From Rhypophila decipiens (lineage: Eukaryota > Ascomycota > Sordariomycetes > Sordariales > Naviculisporaceae): a stretch of DNA of 64,000 nucleotides. The position numbers were made by a program, and so were the translations under genes. Position 1 is the stretch's first letter; each line of letters opens with the position of its first letter. The notes beneath the pieces were generated by a model, which worked only from the letters and a program-made list of their open reading frames with translations, searched no databases and was not told the origin of the DNA. Below, piece after piece: positions 32,112 to 44,138 of the stretch. The stretch covers positions 1 through 64,000 of the forward strand of contig MU858097.1 of the NCBI GenBank assembly GCA_033297075.1, read 5' to 3'.

Positions 32112-32654
32112 ATGCCCACTGCCAAGAGCCTCCTAACCTTCCTCGCACTCTCCTCTCCTTCCATCTCATCCCTAATTCCCCGCCAATCCTGCGGCGAAGG
32201 AGCTCAAACAGTCTGCTACGGCTCCCCAAGCGGAACGCCCCAAAACATCGACCCGGAAGACCTCTCCTACCTAGCCGCCACCCTGCGCTACAACGCCCAA
32301 GCCCACCTCTCCACGACCAAAGAACCCCAGTTCTTCACCATGCCGCCCAACAACAACTTCCAGTGCGAAGAATGGACCATCGCGCAAGAAGGCACCGTCA
32401 TGCTGCTCGCTAAGCACACCTCTGCCCGGCTGAACACGACCGTGCTGACAGAGGACATTGCCAATACTCTTGACGGAGGCGCAAATCCCAGTGCTGCGCA
32501 AAAGAAAAGTTCGCCTTTGGGAGCGTGTGGAAAGAATGGTGGGCAGATGGGGGTCGTGTATAATCAGACGAGGGCGGAGTATAACACCCCGGCGTACAAG
32601 AATAGCAAGGCGACGCCTTCGGGGTTGGTTCTCAAGGTTTTGCACGCGCCGTAG
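32112..32654 (+). CDS. Small secreted protein of unknown function
   Basis: One exon, 180 residues. MPTAKSLLTFLALSSPSISS is a signal peptide, followed by a dibasic-like IPRQSCGEG. The mature part contains FQCEEWTI, an AKHTSARLNTTVLTEDIANTLDGG stretch and GACGKNGGQMGVVYNQT. Proteins with a similar ED-IA-TxDGG ... GGxLGV pattern occur widely in fungi as uncharacterised secreted proteins. Convergent with ArsH, 84 bp between the stops. Confidence 0.7.
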   Translation: MPTAKSLLTFLALSSPSISSLIPRQSCGEGAQTVCYGSPSGTPQNIDPEDLSYLAATLRYNAQAHLSTTKEPQFFTMPPNNNFQCEEWTIAQEGTVMLLAKHTSARLNTTVLTEDIANTLDGGANPSAAQKKSSPLGACGKNGGQMGVVYNQTRAEYNTPAYKNSKATPSGLVLKVLHAP

Positions 32655-32738
32655 GGGCCCGCCGTAGGGTACTACATTGGTTCTGGGGGAGGCATTCTCC
32701 AAGTAGACTTTTTTGAGCCACGAATATCATACAGGCCT

Positions 32739-33922
32739 TTACTCCTTGGCTTTCGCTTCCTTCTCCCGCCTCTCCACCCGCTCACTAAACCGATCCCCAA
32801 ACATGTCAAAATGAGGCCGCATAACAATGGTATACTTGACCAACTCCTCCATACAATCGACAAGCCGATCCCGGTTCGAGCTAGCCTTGAGCCGATTTCC
32901 GCCCTCAAGTTCATCAGCTTCATCGGTAAAATGCGTCCAAGCTTGTGGGATTGAGCTCTGGTTGGGTATCGTAAACATTCTCATCCAGCGGCCCAGGATG
33001 CGCAGCGAGTTGACGGCGTTGAAAGACTGGGATCCTCCGTTTACCTGGGCGATTGCCAGGGTTCGACCTTGGGTTGGGCGGACTGAGCCTGTTGATAGGG
33101 GGATCCAGTCTATCTGGTTTTTGAATACTGCTGTCTGTTTCGTGTAAGGATGTATGAGTAAAGGTCTTCATTTTCAATGGTGCTGGCACTGCCGGGGATG
33201 GTGGAAGAATTTGCTTACCAGATTCCCATGTTGTTCGGGACTGATCCAAACATGCCCATCACTCCACTTGCTCAGCTGCCGAAGCTCCTGCACCTTGGGA
33301 TGATCATGCTGCGTGTCATCCTTTACCGGCAAACCCAACGGGTCGTAAACCCTGACATCACAGCCTAGACGAAAAAGAATCCGCGAGGCTTCGTAAGACA
33401 GCAACTTCGAGAATGATCTGCTTCACTTATCAGCTCAGCTCCTTCTCGATCTCCAAGTTAAAAGAAAATAAAATAAAAATATAAAAAAAGAAGAGTAAAA
33501 CCAACATACCGTGCCCTCAAACTCCCATAAAGCACCAAAATCTTCAACCTATCCTTATCCCGCGACAAAACCTCAGTATCAACCATTTTGGCTACAGTCC
33601 CAAGTTCAAGCTTTGCTACCCAGTCTGAATCGGAAATCTTCTCGTCGAGCAGGAACGGGCGATACCGCTTGCGCACGTCCGGGTCGTCATCAGAAGCTGG
33701 GATGGCAAACGAACGAAATTGATATGTCGGATCGAGGTCTGGCTGCACGTGCTCCCGCATCGCCTTGGTATTGTTCAGGTCGCCCATGGTGATGGTGATT
33801 TGCCGGGTTTGGGTGTGGATAACGTGAACTGGTACTGGTCGTGGTGCCTTTTGGTGAGATACTACAGGTAGTATTGCACAGGGGCGGCGGGTAAGTGGAA
33901 TGAGTGCTCGGAGGGAGATCAT
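32739..33922 (-). CDS. ArsH-type NADPH-dependent FMN reductase
   Basis: Exons 33922-33510, 33417-33219 and 33134-32739 give 335 residues in consistent phase. The flavodoxin-like core shows [19 protein letters not shown] (FMN phosphate loop), [39 protein letters not shown] and [28 protein letters not shown], all hallmarks of ArsH. ArsH proteins reduce FMN and oxidise or detoxify organoarsenicals and quinones. The N-terminal 45 residues before MGDLNNT are Arg-rich and may be a targeting sequence or an untranslated leader; the start could be 33787. No arsenite transporter gene accompanies it here. Confidence 0.85.
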
Positions 33923-34622
33923 GGAGAATCAGTGGTCAAGGTATTGTTGGAGGAGAGGAAAGAAAGAAAAAGAGACGAGCTGTGATGGAGTACGTATGTA
34001 CCTAGCAATTCCTGACTAAGCAAACGAAATGGAGTGAGAGGGTTTTGTTCGTAGCCCCTGAGCGATAAAACAGCTTGGAACAACACGTGGGGCTTTTCTA
34101 GCGTCGGAGTTAAGCAGCCGGGGATTGGTGAATGTCACTCCCCAGCGATGATTGGTTTGTGACCTTTGAAGTGGACTTTTACAGGCCTTTGGTCCACTGT
34201 TTTGTTTTCGTATAAAAGGGGCTAACCTAGCAACCATTCTCAATGGGATATTAGGTAAGGCTCATACACAATTCAACGTAAAGAGGCGTAAAATACTGTC
34301 AATCCAGCTCAATCTAATATGAGATCTGACTTGGGCCTTCTTAAGATACTTGAACCAGTAGTGGCGCAATATATAACCCCAACCCTGACAGTCTGGAAAC
34401 TGGGAAAAGCTTCATTTCTACCACAAGTCTTTCTAACCATTCAAGCAGTCCAAGTAGTTCAACTCAGTCCCTCGTTAAATCCATCTGGTCTGGAACAAAT
34501 GCAATCCAAGTCTAGAAGGGGGCGAACCTGGCTTGACTTGGCTTCTTCAGAATCCTGTGTACCCAGCCCATGTTCTCAATCTTGGTCTCCCAGTCATCAA
34601 CATCGCATCGACCCACACTGAC
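33923..34622. other. Intergenic region
   Basis: 700 bp without a supported coding frame. Confidence 0.4.
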
Positions 34623-37061
34623 CTAATCGTCCATCTCCACGTCATCACCACTCGTATTAGCACTCAAACTGCTTGGGGCAGCCAAAGAGCCCAGCCATCT
34701 TAGGCGAGCAATCTTGCCTTGGAGTGCACCCCCAGTCTCGCGCCCTTGAGCCAAAGGGTCGAAAAAGCGATCAAAAACATGAACAAAGTTCGGTTGCTTC
34801 TCAAGGCCATCAAGGAACACGTCCAGGGCGTACCGACCGGATTGGTCACGCAGGGTTGGATCTGCCCCCGCGGCGAGAAGAGTCCTGGCCAGCTCGCCCG
34901 CAAGGGGATAATCCTGCAGCTCCACCGCCGTGCGAAAGAGCTCTTGTGCCAGATCGGGATCTTGGCGACCTCTAAAAGGGTTGGCTCCTTTGCGGATGAG
35001 AAACTGGACAAAGTCGGCCTCTTTGGAGTCAAGCCTCATAGCCGTGTGGTCGCGTGTTGGGAAGGGAGTTGGGTGGAAGAACATGTTAAGGGCAGTGAAG
35101 GACTTGGTGCCGTGCGTATACGACGCATTGATGTCAATCCCTGATTCGAGGAGCCGCTCTGTGATGTCCCAAAGGTCTTGGAGAGGGATTGGCCTCAGAG
35201 TCGAGACCAGACCGGGTATCTCTTTAAAATTCGTTGGCATCAGCTTTATCGATGGCGCCGCTTCGAGTCCGTTGCATCATGGCAGCCATCAAGGCATTAT
35301 GTCCCTTTTCGTTTATTGCTTGCACATCAGCCCCTGAATTCAACAGAGCGTTGATTGTGCCCAGGTTTCCATGGCGTGCCGCCACAATCAGCGGTGTGCT
35401 TCCAGGATCGTCGGGGAGGGCCCATCCAAAGTTCGGATTGAGACCAAGAGCGATCAACTTCTTGATGACCACTGGCCGCCACTTCTCCTGAAACGTTTCC
35501 ATGGTCAGGTCACTAACCTGTCTCTCGGCCCAGTCCGCACCAGCACCTCGCAAAGAGTTCATACAGCACAGGTGTAGGAATGGGACACGGGGGAAATCCG
35601 ATGGGGACACACTGATTTCCAATGCATTTATAGGCTCCTCCTCCAGCCCGAGCTCATAACGGTCGGAATATGACTCGTCTTGCTCTCGTAGCAATTTCAA
35701 ATCTCTCTGATCTAGGATTTTGGACGCCTCCTCGAAGCTGCCTAGGCGGCAGAACTCAGCAAGAAGGGAAGTGTGATACATATAGGGATCCTCGCCTGGA
35801 TCATTATACCAGTGGAACCAGATGAAGGAGAGGCGGTTGATAGAACGAGTTCCTTCTAGCTCAAGAAGGTACGGAACAGTGGTATCCCAATGACCATTTG
35901 CAATAGCATGGTACAGCGGGCTGAGTTCCCATACTAGTACGTCCCGAAGTCGATAGAAAGACTCTCCAGAGCTATAAGTAGAGAAAGAATTCTGGTCCGG
36001 GTTCGGCCCCGCTCGTGCAACCGGCGGTCAAACTTCTCAACCATAGCCTTTAGAACATCTAGTTGTCCCGAGGCTGCGGCAAAATGAAAGGACGAGAAAG
36101 GCATGTGATCATTAAATTCATCATGAAATTCATCATGATATGCGAACGGGTCATCATCGTCTCGGGTGATGAGAAGTTTGGCACGATATGCGAAATTGGC
36201 GCCTCGGGTGATGAGAAGTTTGGCGTTGTCCTTTTGACCAGCACAGAGCGCGAGGTGGAGGGGGGTGCAGTCGGTTTCGTCCAAATTACTTGCGTGCCCG
36301 TTTGGATCTCCCCATTCGCTATTTTCCCAAGCTTCGGCTGAATTCTCTTCCACCCAGTTTGACAAAGGCAACGGCCTGGCACAGCCACATGCCAGTTTTA
36401 CCCGTACGCCCATGTTGACAGGGGCTTGAATAGCCTCGAAATGGTCCAACAAGAAAGCCAGAAGCTCAGGAGATGCGTTCTGAGCAGCGACGTGGAGGGC
36501 GGTCATTTCTGCTTTTACAGGGCGCCCTTGATATGCAGCTTCCCCTGTCACCGTTGGCCTGTCCTCAAAGAATTCCTCCTGCTGCTGGGTATCTGTCAAC
36601 GACGAAAACCCAATCTGATAGGTGGGATAGGGACGGAAGGCGGGACGAAGGTGAGCCGAATCATCGCTGGGCTTGAGTCTGTTGCGTGCCTTGCGTCGAT
36701 TTTGGCGGACGGTTGACTTCCAGTCCTCAAGTGTGGGGTATACCTCAACGTGGACGCGAGTGAGGCAGTCCTTTGCTAGCAGTGCCTTTTGGATGGTCGT
36801 CTGCAGACCTTGCTGTGCTCCCCAAATCAAAGGCGGCAATTTGAAGGGGATGCTGTAATTCCTCTCGTCATTATCTAAACGCGGTTTGGTATCTTCCTCC
36901 TCGAGCCGAGCAACGGCCTTGTCGTAGAGAATTGGATCCGCCATTCGAAAGTGTTTTCGACACGTGAGTGCCAAATGTGCGATGTCGGGAACTTGGTCGA
37001 GGTACTTTAGGACCTCGAGACCGAGCTCGTCGGGGAGGTAACCCAATGAAGGCGACGACAT
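34623..37061 (-). pseudogene. F-box/ankyrin-repeat paralogue with two frameshifts
   Basis: Reads in three pieces: 37061 to about 36007 (F-box SLGYLPDELGLEVLKYLDQ, then TALHVAAQNASPELLAFLLDH and TPLHLALCAGQKDNAKLLI), 36010 to 35226 (SPLYHAIANGHWDTTVPYL, WRPVVIKKLIALGLN, TPLIVAARHGNLGTINALL) and 35229 to 34623 (LLESGIDINASYTHG, FLIRKGANP, LLAAGADPTLRDQSGRYALDV). Homology to the intact gene at 26597-29836 runs through both breaks, each explained by one base in a homopolymer (C4 at 36007-36010, A4 at 35226-35229 on the plus strand). An internal microduplication repeats KLLITR around 36170-36230. Either a decayed gene or two base-calling errors. Confidence 0.75.
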
Positions 37062-37500
37062 ATTGGGTGGATGGAGTGAGTGTGTGATTCGTGAGAGGTG
37101 AGAGGGGAGAGTTCAATTTGACTGGAAAACTGGAAGAAAATTTGAACAGGATGCAAGAGTACTTCCATTTCTTTTATGCCCTCTGACATTCTCGCAATCT
37201 TTAACTTTGATTCTTGCACACCGTTCAGGTTTAATGCCAATCGCCCCACAAGTGCGCTTTTTCCTGGAAGCCAATTTCCACTCGACACATGACAGTCAAT
37301 TCCTCGGCCCACCGAGAGCCGTCAGAGTCAGAAGTGGACCATTCGGCTTGATCTTGAACTGTGGCAAGTCCAAGCTGGGCAAAGAAATCCAATAGGGAAC
37401 GTTTCCATGTTCGCTGTTGCCGTACCACCTCGGTTTGTTGACTTGTACCGTATCTTAATATAATCACTTCTGGACACAGACTTGCCTAGTTGCTATTCAA
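37062..37500. other. Intergenic stretch
   Basis: About 440 bp with no supported gene. Confidence 0.4.
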
Positions 37501-38646
37501 CTATGCCATGTCGCGACTCATCCCATCGTCACTTTTCCCTGTCTCCGCCTCGCGTTTATAATAATCAACAAGGCTTGCACCGCCCAGCTTTCTCTTGTCC
37601 AATCCATCTCCCTTGCCAGATGCAAGATGACCATTACCCAACTCAGAATACATACCCACCCGAAGAGTATACAACCTCCCCATCTGACCAATGATTCGAT
37701 CTCTCTCTCTCCCTTTCAGTCCCGTTAAACCTCTAAAGTCCTTAATCATCTCTGATCGACAAGGTAGAACATACACCCCAAAATGGTATCCGTCTTGACG
37801 ACCTGCATTGGTTTCGAGGGCGCCTCGTTCGATTGCCACCGTCCAGAGAAAATGGTAAACAAATTAGTACTACTCGAATGGAGGAGAAAGGTAGCAAGAA
37901 TCACAAGCACCATGTACCCCAGCACCGCAACTGCTAGCCAGGTACAAGCTTCGTGTATCTTCCAGGTTACTGTATTCCGAAAGGGAATGTTGGAGAATAA
38001 AATTGGTGTAAATTTTGCAAGGAGGGCAGTGAATGCCACATTTATGGCAAAAATATCCCGGGACCGGAAGAATGTGTATAGGCCTGTGAAGATGTTTTGG
38101 GGCGGGGATAGCAAGATTGATGATTTGGACAGGCGGTTGTGGATGTGAGAGCATGATATTTCTGTTTCGTTTCGTTTTTGTTTCGTTGTTAGCTCGTGTG
38201 AGCTTGCTCATTAAAGCCTTTTGTAGAATTGTATGTATGTTGCTGGTACTTGTCTGGGTAATGTATGTGGGTTATGAAAGAGAAGAAAGATGGAACTCAC
38301 TAAAAAAGTACCAATCCCAGAACCCACTGACCGCTGTCCCAAAAGACGTAAATAATAACCGAATACCAAAGGACTGGCTGTCCATAAATCGCTCGAAAGG
38401 AGTGTCAAGGATGGTATTCTCGTAGTACAAAATGAGGATGAGAAGGCCGATGATAAACAAGAGGGCGATTGCGCGGATGTGGATCTCCAGATCGGCAGAG
38501 CGAGGCTGCCAGAACCTTCGTTTGGGTGTAGGGGCTGATATCACTGTCTCGACTGTGATCAGTCCCAGCTTGAGCTGACTGCCACGATGGAAAAAAACAC
38601 GGACTGTTTTATTGTGGTCTAGCCTCCGACAAGGTCGGGGACCGTC
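37501..38646 (-). pseudogene. DUF3433-type membrane protein, C-terminal remnant
   Basis: Only the end of this large membrane-protein family is present. Exon one (38646-38301) has no start codon: a stop precedes it and the frame opens at DGPRPCRRL; it carries LFIIGLLILILYY and FGIRLLFTSFGTAVSGFWDWYFF. After a 139-nt intron, exon two from 38161 has HNRLSKSSILLSPPQNIFTGL, SRDIFAINVAFTALLAKFTPIL and AVLGYMVLVILATFLL. Near 37755 a one-base slip moves the frame from TDTILGCMFYLVD to the family's ending MIKDFRGLTGLKGRERDR. The missing N-terminal part (usually several hundred residues) and the frameshift mark it as a relic. Confidence 0.7.
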
Positions 38647-40050
38647 TTAGTTTGCCAAAGATAATAACCAGAGATCCATCTTGTTGCCTTGAGCTTCAAA
38701 GACTAATCCTACACTCGAGTTCGGGGTTAGGTGGTGACCGAAATAGAATACGACAAGTCTGAAGACTTGGAGGAGAACGAGCAGCGGTCATGACTCTGGC
38801 TGAGCTCGTATGTAGTGATACATTCACTGGATGTTGCGTTTTCCCAAAGGCCCTCCTCCATTTTGGCCGCATTGCATTGGTACTATCTTGATGCCAACTC
38901 CTGTTTTATTTCTGTGCTCCTCGCTTTCCTTGAAAGCCACCAAAAAAACATCTGCGAGCCACACATCTACACAGAAAGTTAGGAAGACTAGGGGCCAAGA
39001 AGCGCGGATACAAAGGGCTGGCAAACGATCATGTCAAACGGCATTGTATCTGTCCTTAAACCTGGCCAGCCAAGGGAGAGTCTTCAGCCCAGGCGGAAAG
39101 CTTCTTTCTCTTGAATTTGCTGGTCAAACGGGTGGCAGAGAATTACAATCAATGGAAGGCTAAAACACCAAGAGTACAGGAAGCCATGGTCAATCACAGG
39201 CCCTGGACTGGATATTGCCGTCTTTAATGTTCCAACGCAATAGGGAACAAAACTAACCCAGACTATGCCCGAATTCTAGAGTCTGACGGTGGCTCCTTGC
39301 CCCCCCTGTGGGGACGACAGCATCAATTGGTGGCTGGTCTTAGGTAGGTGAGTGAGTACAGAAGATGGGGCAAACAGTGTCTTGGAACTTGCAAACACTG
39401 CAAACAAAAGCGATCGTTTACAGACTGCTGAGACTGGCAGACTAGTAGAGTAGAAAGGGATAGAATTATCAGTAAGAGGTGGGGATTGTATGTTTTACGG
39501 ACGGGGCTGAATTTTCTCTCAACCAAGATTGACTCGACGAATACTCGTCACATCGGGTGAAGGCCAGGTCGAGGAAGGTGCTATTTTCCACGGCGGCTGG
39601 GGGAACCTTTGAGACGGATGCGATGACAAGGGCCTGGTCAGGGACCCGCTCCCTCGCTGTCGTCGCGCACCGGCCAAGCCAGGGCAGTCTGCAGGCCGCA
39701 CAGCTTTTGGGCCCAGAGATAAATGTGCCTGCTCACAATTTTCTGGCCCTCGCCCCACCAACTTCTCTCTGTCCATCAAACGCGCACTCAAATTCTGCGG
39801 TAAGTACAAGAGCAACGAGAAACAATTAAAATGCGTTGCTGGAGTGATACTAATTGGTCTACTAGCAGCTCTATTATTGCGTTGATAGTCGTCTCTCCGG
39901 CCTCAGACCATCTACAGCATCTAAGCTCAACAACCTATACTCCCCAAGATTATCACCATTACAGTAAGTACCACACAATATCATCTATTCACAATACGTC
40001 CATCACAAACACCGCTAACAAAACTGACTGTTACCAAAGACCCACGCACC
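38647..40050. other. Intergenic region with a leader intron
   Basis: About 1.4 kb, no gene supported. Near its end a likely 5'-UTR intron of the next gene starts at a GTAAGT (39964) and ends shortly before 40040 after a GCTAAC branch site. Confidence 0.4.
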
Positions 40051-41155
40051 ATGTCAGGAACCGTCCGCCCCCCGGCCTCGGCACGCGAGCAAACCCTCTT
40101 GCAAACCCTCTCGGCCTACATGGCGCACATTTCGGCGCGAAACAAACGCTCCCTCACGGTGTACATAAGCCTAATCAGCGCCATGCGCCCGCCCCCGGGC
40201 GGCTCATTCTACGCCATCAACGTGGGCGAAGTCTACCGCGTCCTACGTCTCCGCTCCCTCTGGCGCCTCCTCGCCATCCCCACCAACCCGGCGTTTCCCA
40301 CGCTCGGCAGCCAAGACAACCTCATCGCCAGATATGTCCCGACTGCTGTGACGTCTACCGACGCGCAGCTCATTCTCTTCCGCGAGACGGTAGACGATAT
40401 CCTGCGGTACTATGATTTCCTTGCTGGGCTGGCGCCGTTGGGAGTCGACGGGGTGATTAGGGGTGCTTTCAGCGCGCGTATGCTCTATAATTCCACTGGT
40501 GAGGGGGGATATTCTGGGCAGAAAGGAGTGGGTTCGATTATACTTCTCGGCACTTGAGAAGACGCTCAAGGAGAATTGTGTGGTTGAGGTTAGGGAGCGT
40601 ATCTCGGCGCCTGAGGAGCTCAAGTTGCTTGCCGAGTGGTTGCTGGTTGACGGGCTTGACGGGCGTGGATTGCCGTTTTATAAAGCGCACAACCATGGAG
40701 GGGGATATAGGGTGTGGTATGGACTTGCGCAGTGTGTGCCTGAGAGCCAGGTGAGTAACCTCGATCAAGAGGCCAACTATGGCGTTATCATGGGCCAACT
40801 TGTCAAGGACGCAAGGAATGGGGACTTGGCGCGGTTTGCGCAAGTTGATGAGGAGAAGTGGACTGTTGGCGGCGGGTTCGAGATGGGCGGCGGTGATGGG
40901 GCTCGGATTTACGCCGTTTATGCCAAGTCGGATACTCTGTGGTGGGGTTGGCGATATTTTGTTGTCGTCAAGGATAACGAGGGCCAGTCACGTAAGTGGG
41001 AGTTTCGGAATGTGCCCGAGCTGTTGGGCTGGGCCAAGAGTTATAGGGAGGAGAAGTTCTTGGCGGGCGAGGCTGCGATTCGGGCCTCGGTTAGTGATAG
41101 GAATGTCTGGGAGGGAAAGTGGGAGGGTGACGAGGAGGAGGATGACGACGCCTAA
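40051..41155 (+). CDS. Uncharacterised protein, frame broken at a G6 run
   Basis: From ATG 40051 the frame reads MSGTVRPPASAREQTLLQTL through FSARMLYNST and then meets GGGGGG at 40503-40508; with one G fewer it would continue into the long second frame containing EWVRLYFSALEKTL, LLAEWLLVDGL, YRVWYGLAQCVPESQ, WGWRYFVVVKDNEGQS and an acidic end, about 367 residues in all. No GT-AG intron of workable length can bridge the two. No domain is recognised. Base use is the same across the break, which favours a sequencing slip or a very recent mutation. Confidence 0.6.
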
Positions 41156-42656
41156 GATCAAATACGGCGAGGCGAAAATGGCTGGTGGGGACGTGTAAGA
41201 TAGATATTGATGCGCGTACGAGAAGCTGGTGGAGCTCAACGGCTCTCGGAGGCGTGTAGGATAGAATGTCATAATATCCATAGTCCTTTTGAGCCGTGGA
41301 AGTCAATCTTTGTATCAGAGCTACTTTGATTAATCTGGTGTGGTCATATTTTCAGTCACAATCCCTTTCAAAAGCAACGCTTACCTATCCAGTTGTTTGT
41401 GAATATATATACGATTAAGGATAAAAAGAAAAGAGGTTAAAAGAGCACTGTACTAGGTAGAAGCGGATTTCCGAGACACAGAACACGATGATCTATTTTA
41501 CTCAGGTTTCGCCATAGGAAGCTGGTTAAGAGGAAATTCGGCCCGCATTTATCTTACGTCCATCTTTGCTTATATGGTTCTTCATAAAGAGACAGATTCT
41601 CAATAGGAACGGTCTGGGCGGCATAGACTCTGGCACTGCTGCCCAGGTATATTTTCAATTCTAGTTAAACTAAGAAGGGAGCATGGCAAAAATGGACAAG
41701 ATAAGGAAGGGCACCATCAGATCAGCAATGGCAACCAAATAGGTAGCGGCACTGGGAAAAGGAGAGACATTTGTACCGTTTCAGCATTCGCGTTTGACTT
41801 GTGCTGTATTTCAATGTGAGCAAGGGGCGAGGGATAGATATAGAAAGGTCGATATGTTACATATGAAGTTAGTCCATTGTTTAATAGCTGTTTACATAGT
41901 ACACCTCAGTGAAATAAACAATCTTCCAGACTCAGTAATCAAGGTGATATTCAAGCCTCGTACCAAGATCGGCGTCGATCTTCACGTCACGGCTTTCTGC
42001 TTGGCAGGGGTTGGACCCTCGTCCAGAGAGGCCAACCCCGCCCGCTGTTTCATCTATCCAACTTTAATTCGACCTCATCGTCGTAGGTATCCTAATACGC
42101 CCACGCATCAGCATCATGGATTCTTTCCACCGACCAGACCAAGTTTCTGTGAGGATGCTCTGGCCAAGAATGCAGGCACCTGCAGGTACATGTTCCGTAC
42201 CAGGCAGGGACTAGCTACATAAACGCGCACTGCATCCTGACGTGCATGACTGGATTCACCCCTCCCCCATTTTAAAAGAAATGCCAACCTGGAAGGAAAG
42301 TGCGGGATGGATACCACCCCAGCAGCCCGCTACTCTCCCCGTCAAAAGGCGGGATGAGCTTGCACACCGACTTTTACCAAGGAGGAAGGTACACAAGCAC
42401 TTGGAACTCCCCCACTCGGTCCGGTCTGATCTCGTGGGATAGCGTCAACGAGAGCTCGGATGTGTCGTGGCGTTGACGTCTGACATTACTGTTGTTTGTC
42501 CTTTTTTTGGGGGGTTTTTTTTTTCAGACCTCCAATCTCAGTCATATCCAGGGAAACTGGGAGACCACGACGTTCCCAAGGTGAGATCAGTAGTAACGGA
42601 AGAGTATCCATAGTGCTGCTCTCTTGCGCCGCTTCACTTCCTCGAGGAGTGTAGTT
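41156..42656. other. Intergenic region
   Basis: 1.5 kb, AT-rich in its first half, no supported gene. Confidence 0.4.
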
Positions 42657-44138
42657 CTAGGTCCTTTCCAAGAGACGGCATACTTCCCTTCGCCGCTTGT
42701 CTCTTAGCCAGCCAAACTCATCCACGAGTTTTGCCAACGCCGTCTTTGGAATCTTAGCATCCTGGAGTGTCTTGTGTGCTTGGATTCTGGGAAGCCTGCT
42801 CTCGATCCCCCCGATCTTCATGGGGGGCAAATCGAAGCGAAAAGTCGTGAATTTCCAGCACTGCTTTTGGAAGACCGCACCATTCCAATCCTCCTCCCAA
42901 TTGAGAAGTCGCCATATCCGCACGTTGTCCCAAAACACAATTCCCAGGTGTTCTTCCCTTGGACGTAGGTAGCGAACACTTATGCCCGCGAGGTCTGATG
43001 GACGGGTTTCCACAACGCACGTTTGGTGTTTCGGAGGAACTTCGCCGAGGTAGGTGGTATCGCGAGTACGTGTGCTAAGTACGTGTCGCCCCGGTTCAAC
43101 GTCTTGAATCAAGTGTCGTCGCGCTCTCCCTCTCTCCAAGTCTCCCAGTCTGCCAGCATCTAGGAGTTTCATCTGAAACTCAAGACCAATCAGTGCGAGG
43201 AAGTGGCTGATATTCACTCTTCGCGATGAGGCGAGGCATTCCAGCCCTATCCCCTTGGTTTCTCCATTGAACGTAACCATCGATTCTCTGTGCCCTTGTT
43301 TTCTTGCCTGTTTTTCTACATCACGACCCGAATGCACTTCCTCTTGGCGCTTCTTCTTTGAGGGAAGGAGCGCGCCTGGGCATGACAGGAATGCGTTGAC
43401 AAACTGGTCCTCCCATTCTTCCATGTATCCAGTCGCCAGGGAGGCAAAGTAAGTCTGCATACAGGAAAGCATCTCGACTTCCCGTGTGTCCAGCTGAAAA
43501 ATGAAGGGATGGAAGTGGTCGCGCCTTCTCTGGGTTGACAATTCTGCCATTCCTCGGTGGTGTGGTCCGTGTGGAAACAACCGACAGTATAGCTCATAGA
43601 GCAAGAACCCTCCCTGAATTTGAGCCCTCTCCATCTGGGAGAGTGGGTCCACGATCCCGGAGATGTAGTTCTTGGTGGTGGGAGACGCGCGTTTCAGAAA
43701 CTCTCGGCTGGTGTATTCGAAGTATAGTTCAGTGTGGCGGCGTACCAACCTGCGGATCTCCAAAACTCCTCTTAGACTGGCGGTGTCGGATGGACCACCA
43801 AATGATCCGCCCGAGAAGTAGTGATCCAAAAACGGCTGTAGGATGGTCTTGAGCTTGGGGCCGTCACCTGTCCCGGGCCCAGTGTCAGCATCCGTCTGGG
43901 TGCTGAATTTCACTTCGGGAACCACCTGGGGGACGTGAAGGATGGCGAGAAGCCGTCGGCAGTTGCCAACACCCAATTCTGCCTTCAGAACTGAGAGCGT
44001 TATCGACTTCTGATACTGCCGGAAGGCATTGTGAGTCGACCGACAAGATACGACCAGTGATTGGAGGTCTTTGATGGACTGTGAGAGAGAGAGCACGTCG
44101 ATGAGTATATCCTCTGGAAGCGATTGGAGAGTTGCCAT
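42657..44138 (-). CDS. F-box protein of unknown target
   Basis: One exon of 493 residues. MATLQSLPEDILIDVLSLSQ with SLVVSCRSTHNAF is a normal F-box N-terminus. The rest has no repeats I recognise; LFPHGPHHRGMAE and a long basic region are seen. Such fungal proteins are numerous and mostly uncharacterised; SCF adaptor function is inferred from the F-box. Confidence 0.7.
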   Translation of the reverse strand: MATLQSLPEDILIDVLSLSQSIKDLQSLVVSCRSTHNAFRQYQKSITLSVLKAELGVGNCRRLLAILHVPQVVPEVKFSTQTDADTGPGTGDGPKLKTILQPFLDHYFSGGSFGGPSDTASLRGVLEIRRLVRRHTELYFEYTSREFLKRASPTTKNYISGIVDPLSQMERAQIQGGFLLYELYCRLFPHGPHHRGMAELSTQRRRDHFHPFIFQLDTREVEMLSCMQTYFASLATGYMEEWEDQFVNAFLSCPGALLPSKKKRQEEVHSGRDVEKQARKQGHRESMVTFNGETKGIGLECLASSRRVNISHFLALIGLEFQMKLLDAGRLGDLERGRARRHLIQDVEPGRHVLSTRTRDTTYLGEVPPKHQTCVVETRPSDLAGISVRYLRPREEHLGIVFWDNVRIWRLLNWEEDWNGAVFQKQCWKFTTFRFDLPPMKIGGIESRLPRIQAHKTLQDAKIPKTALAKLVDEFGWLRDKRRREVCRLLERT

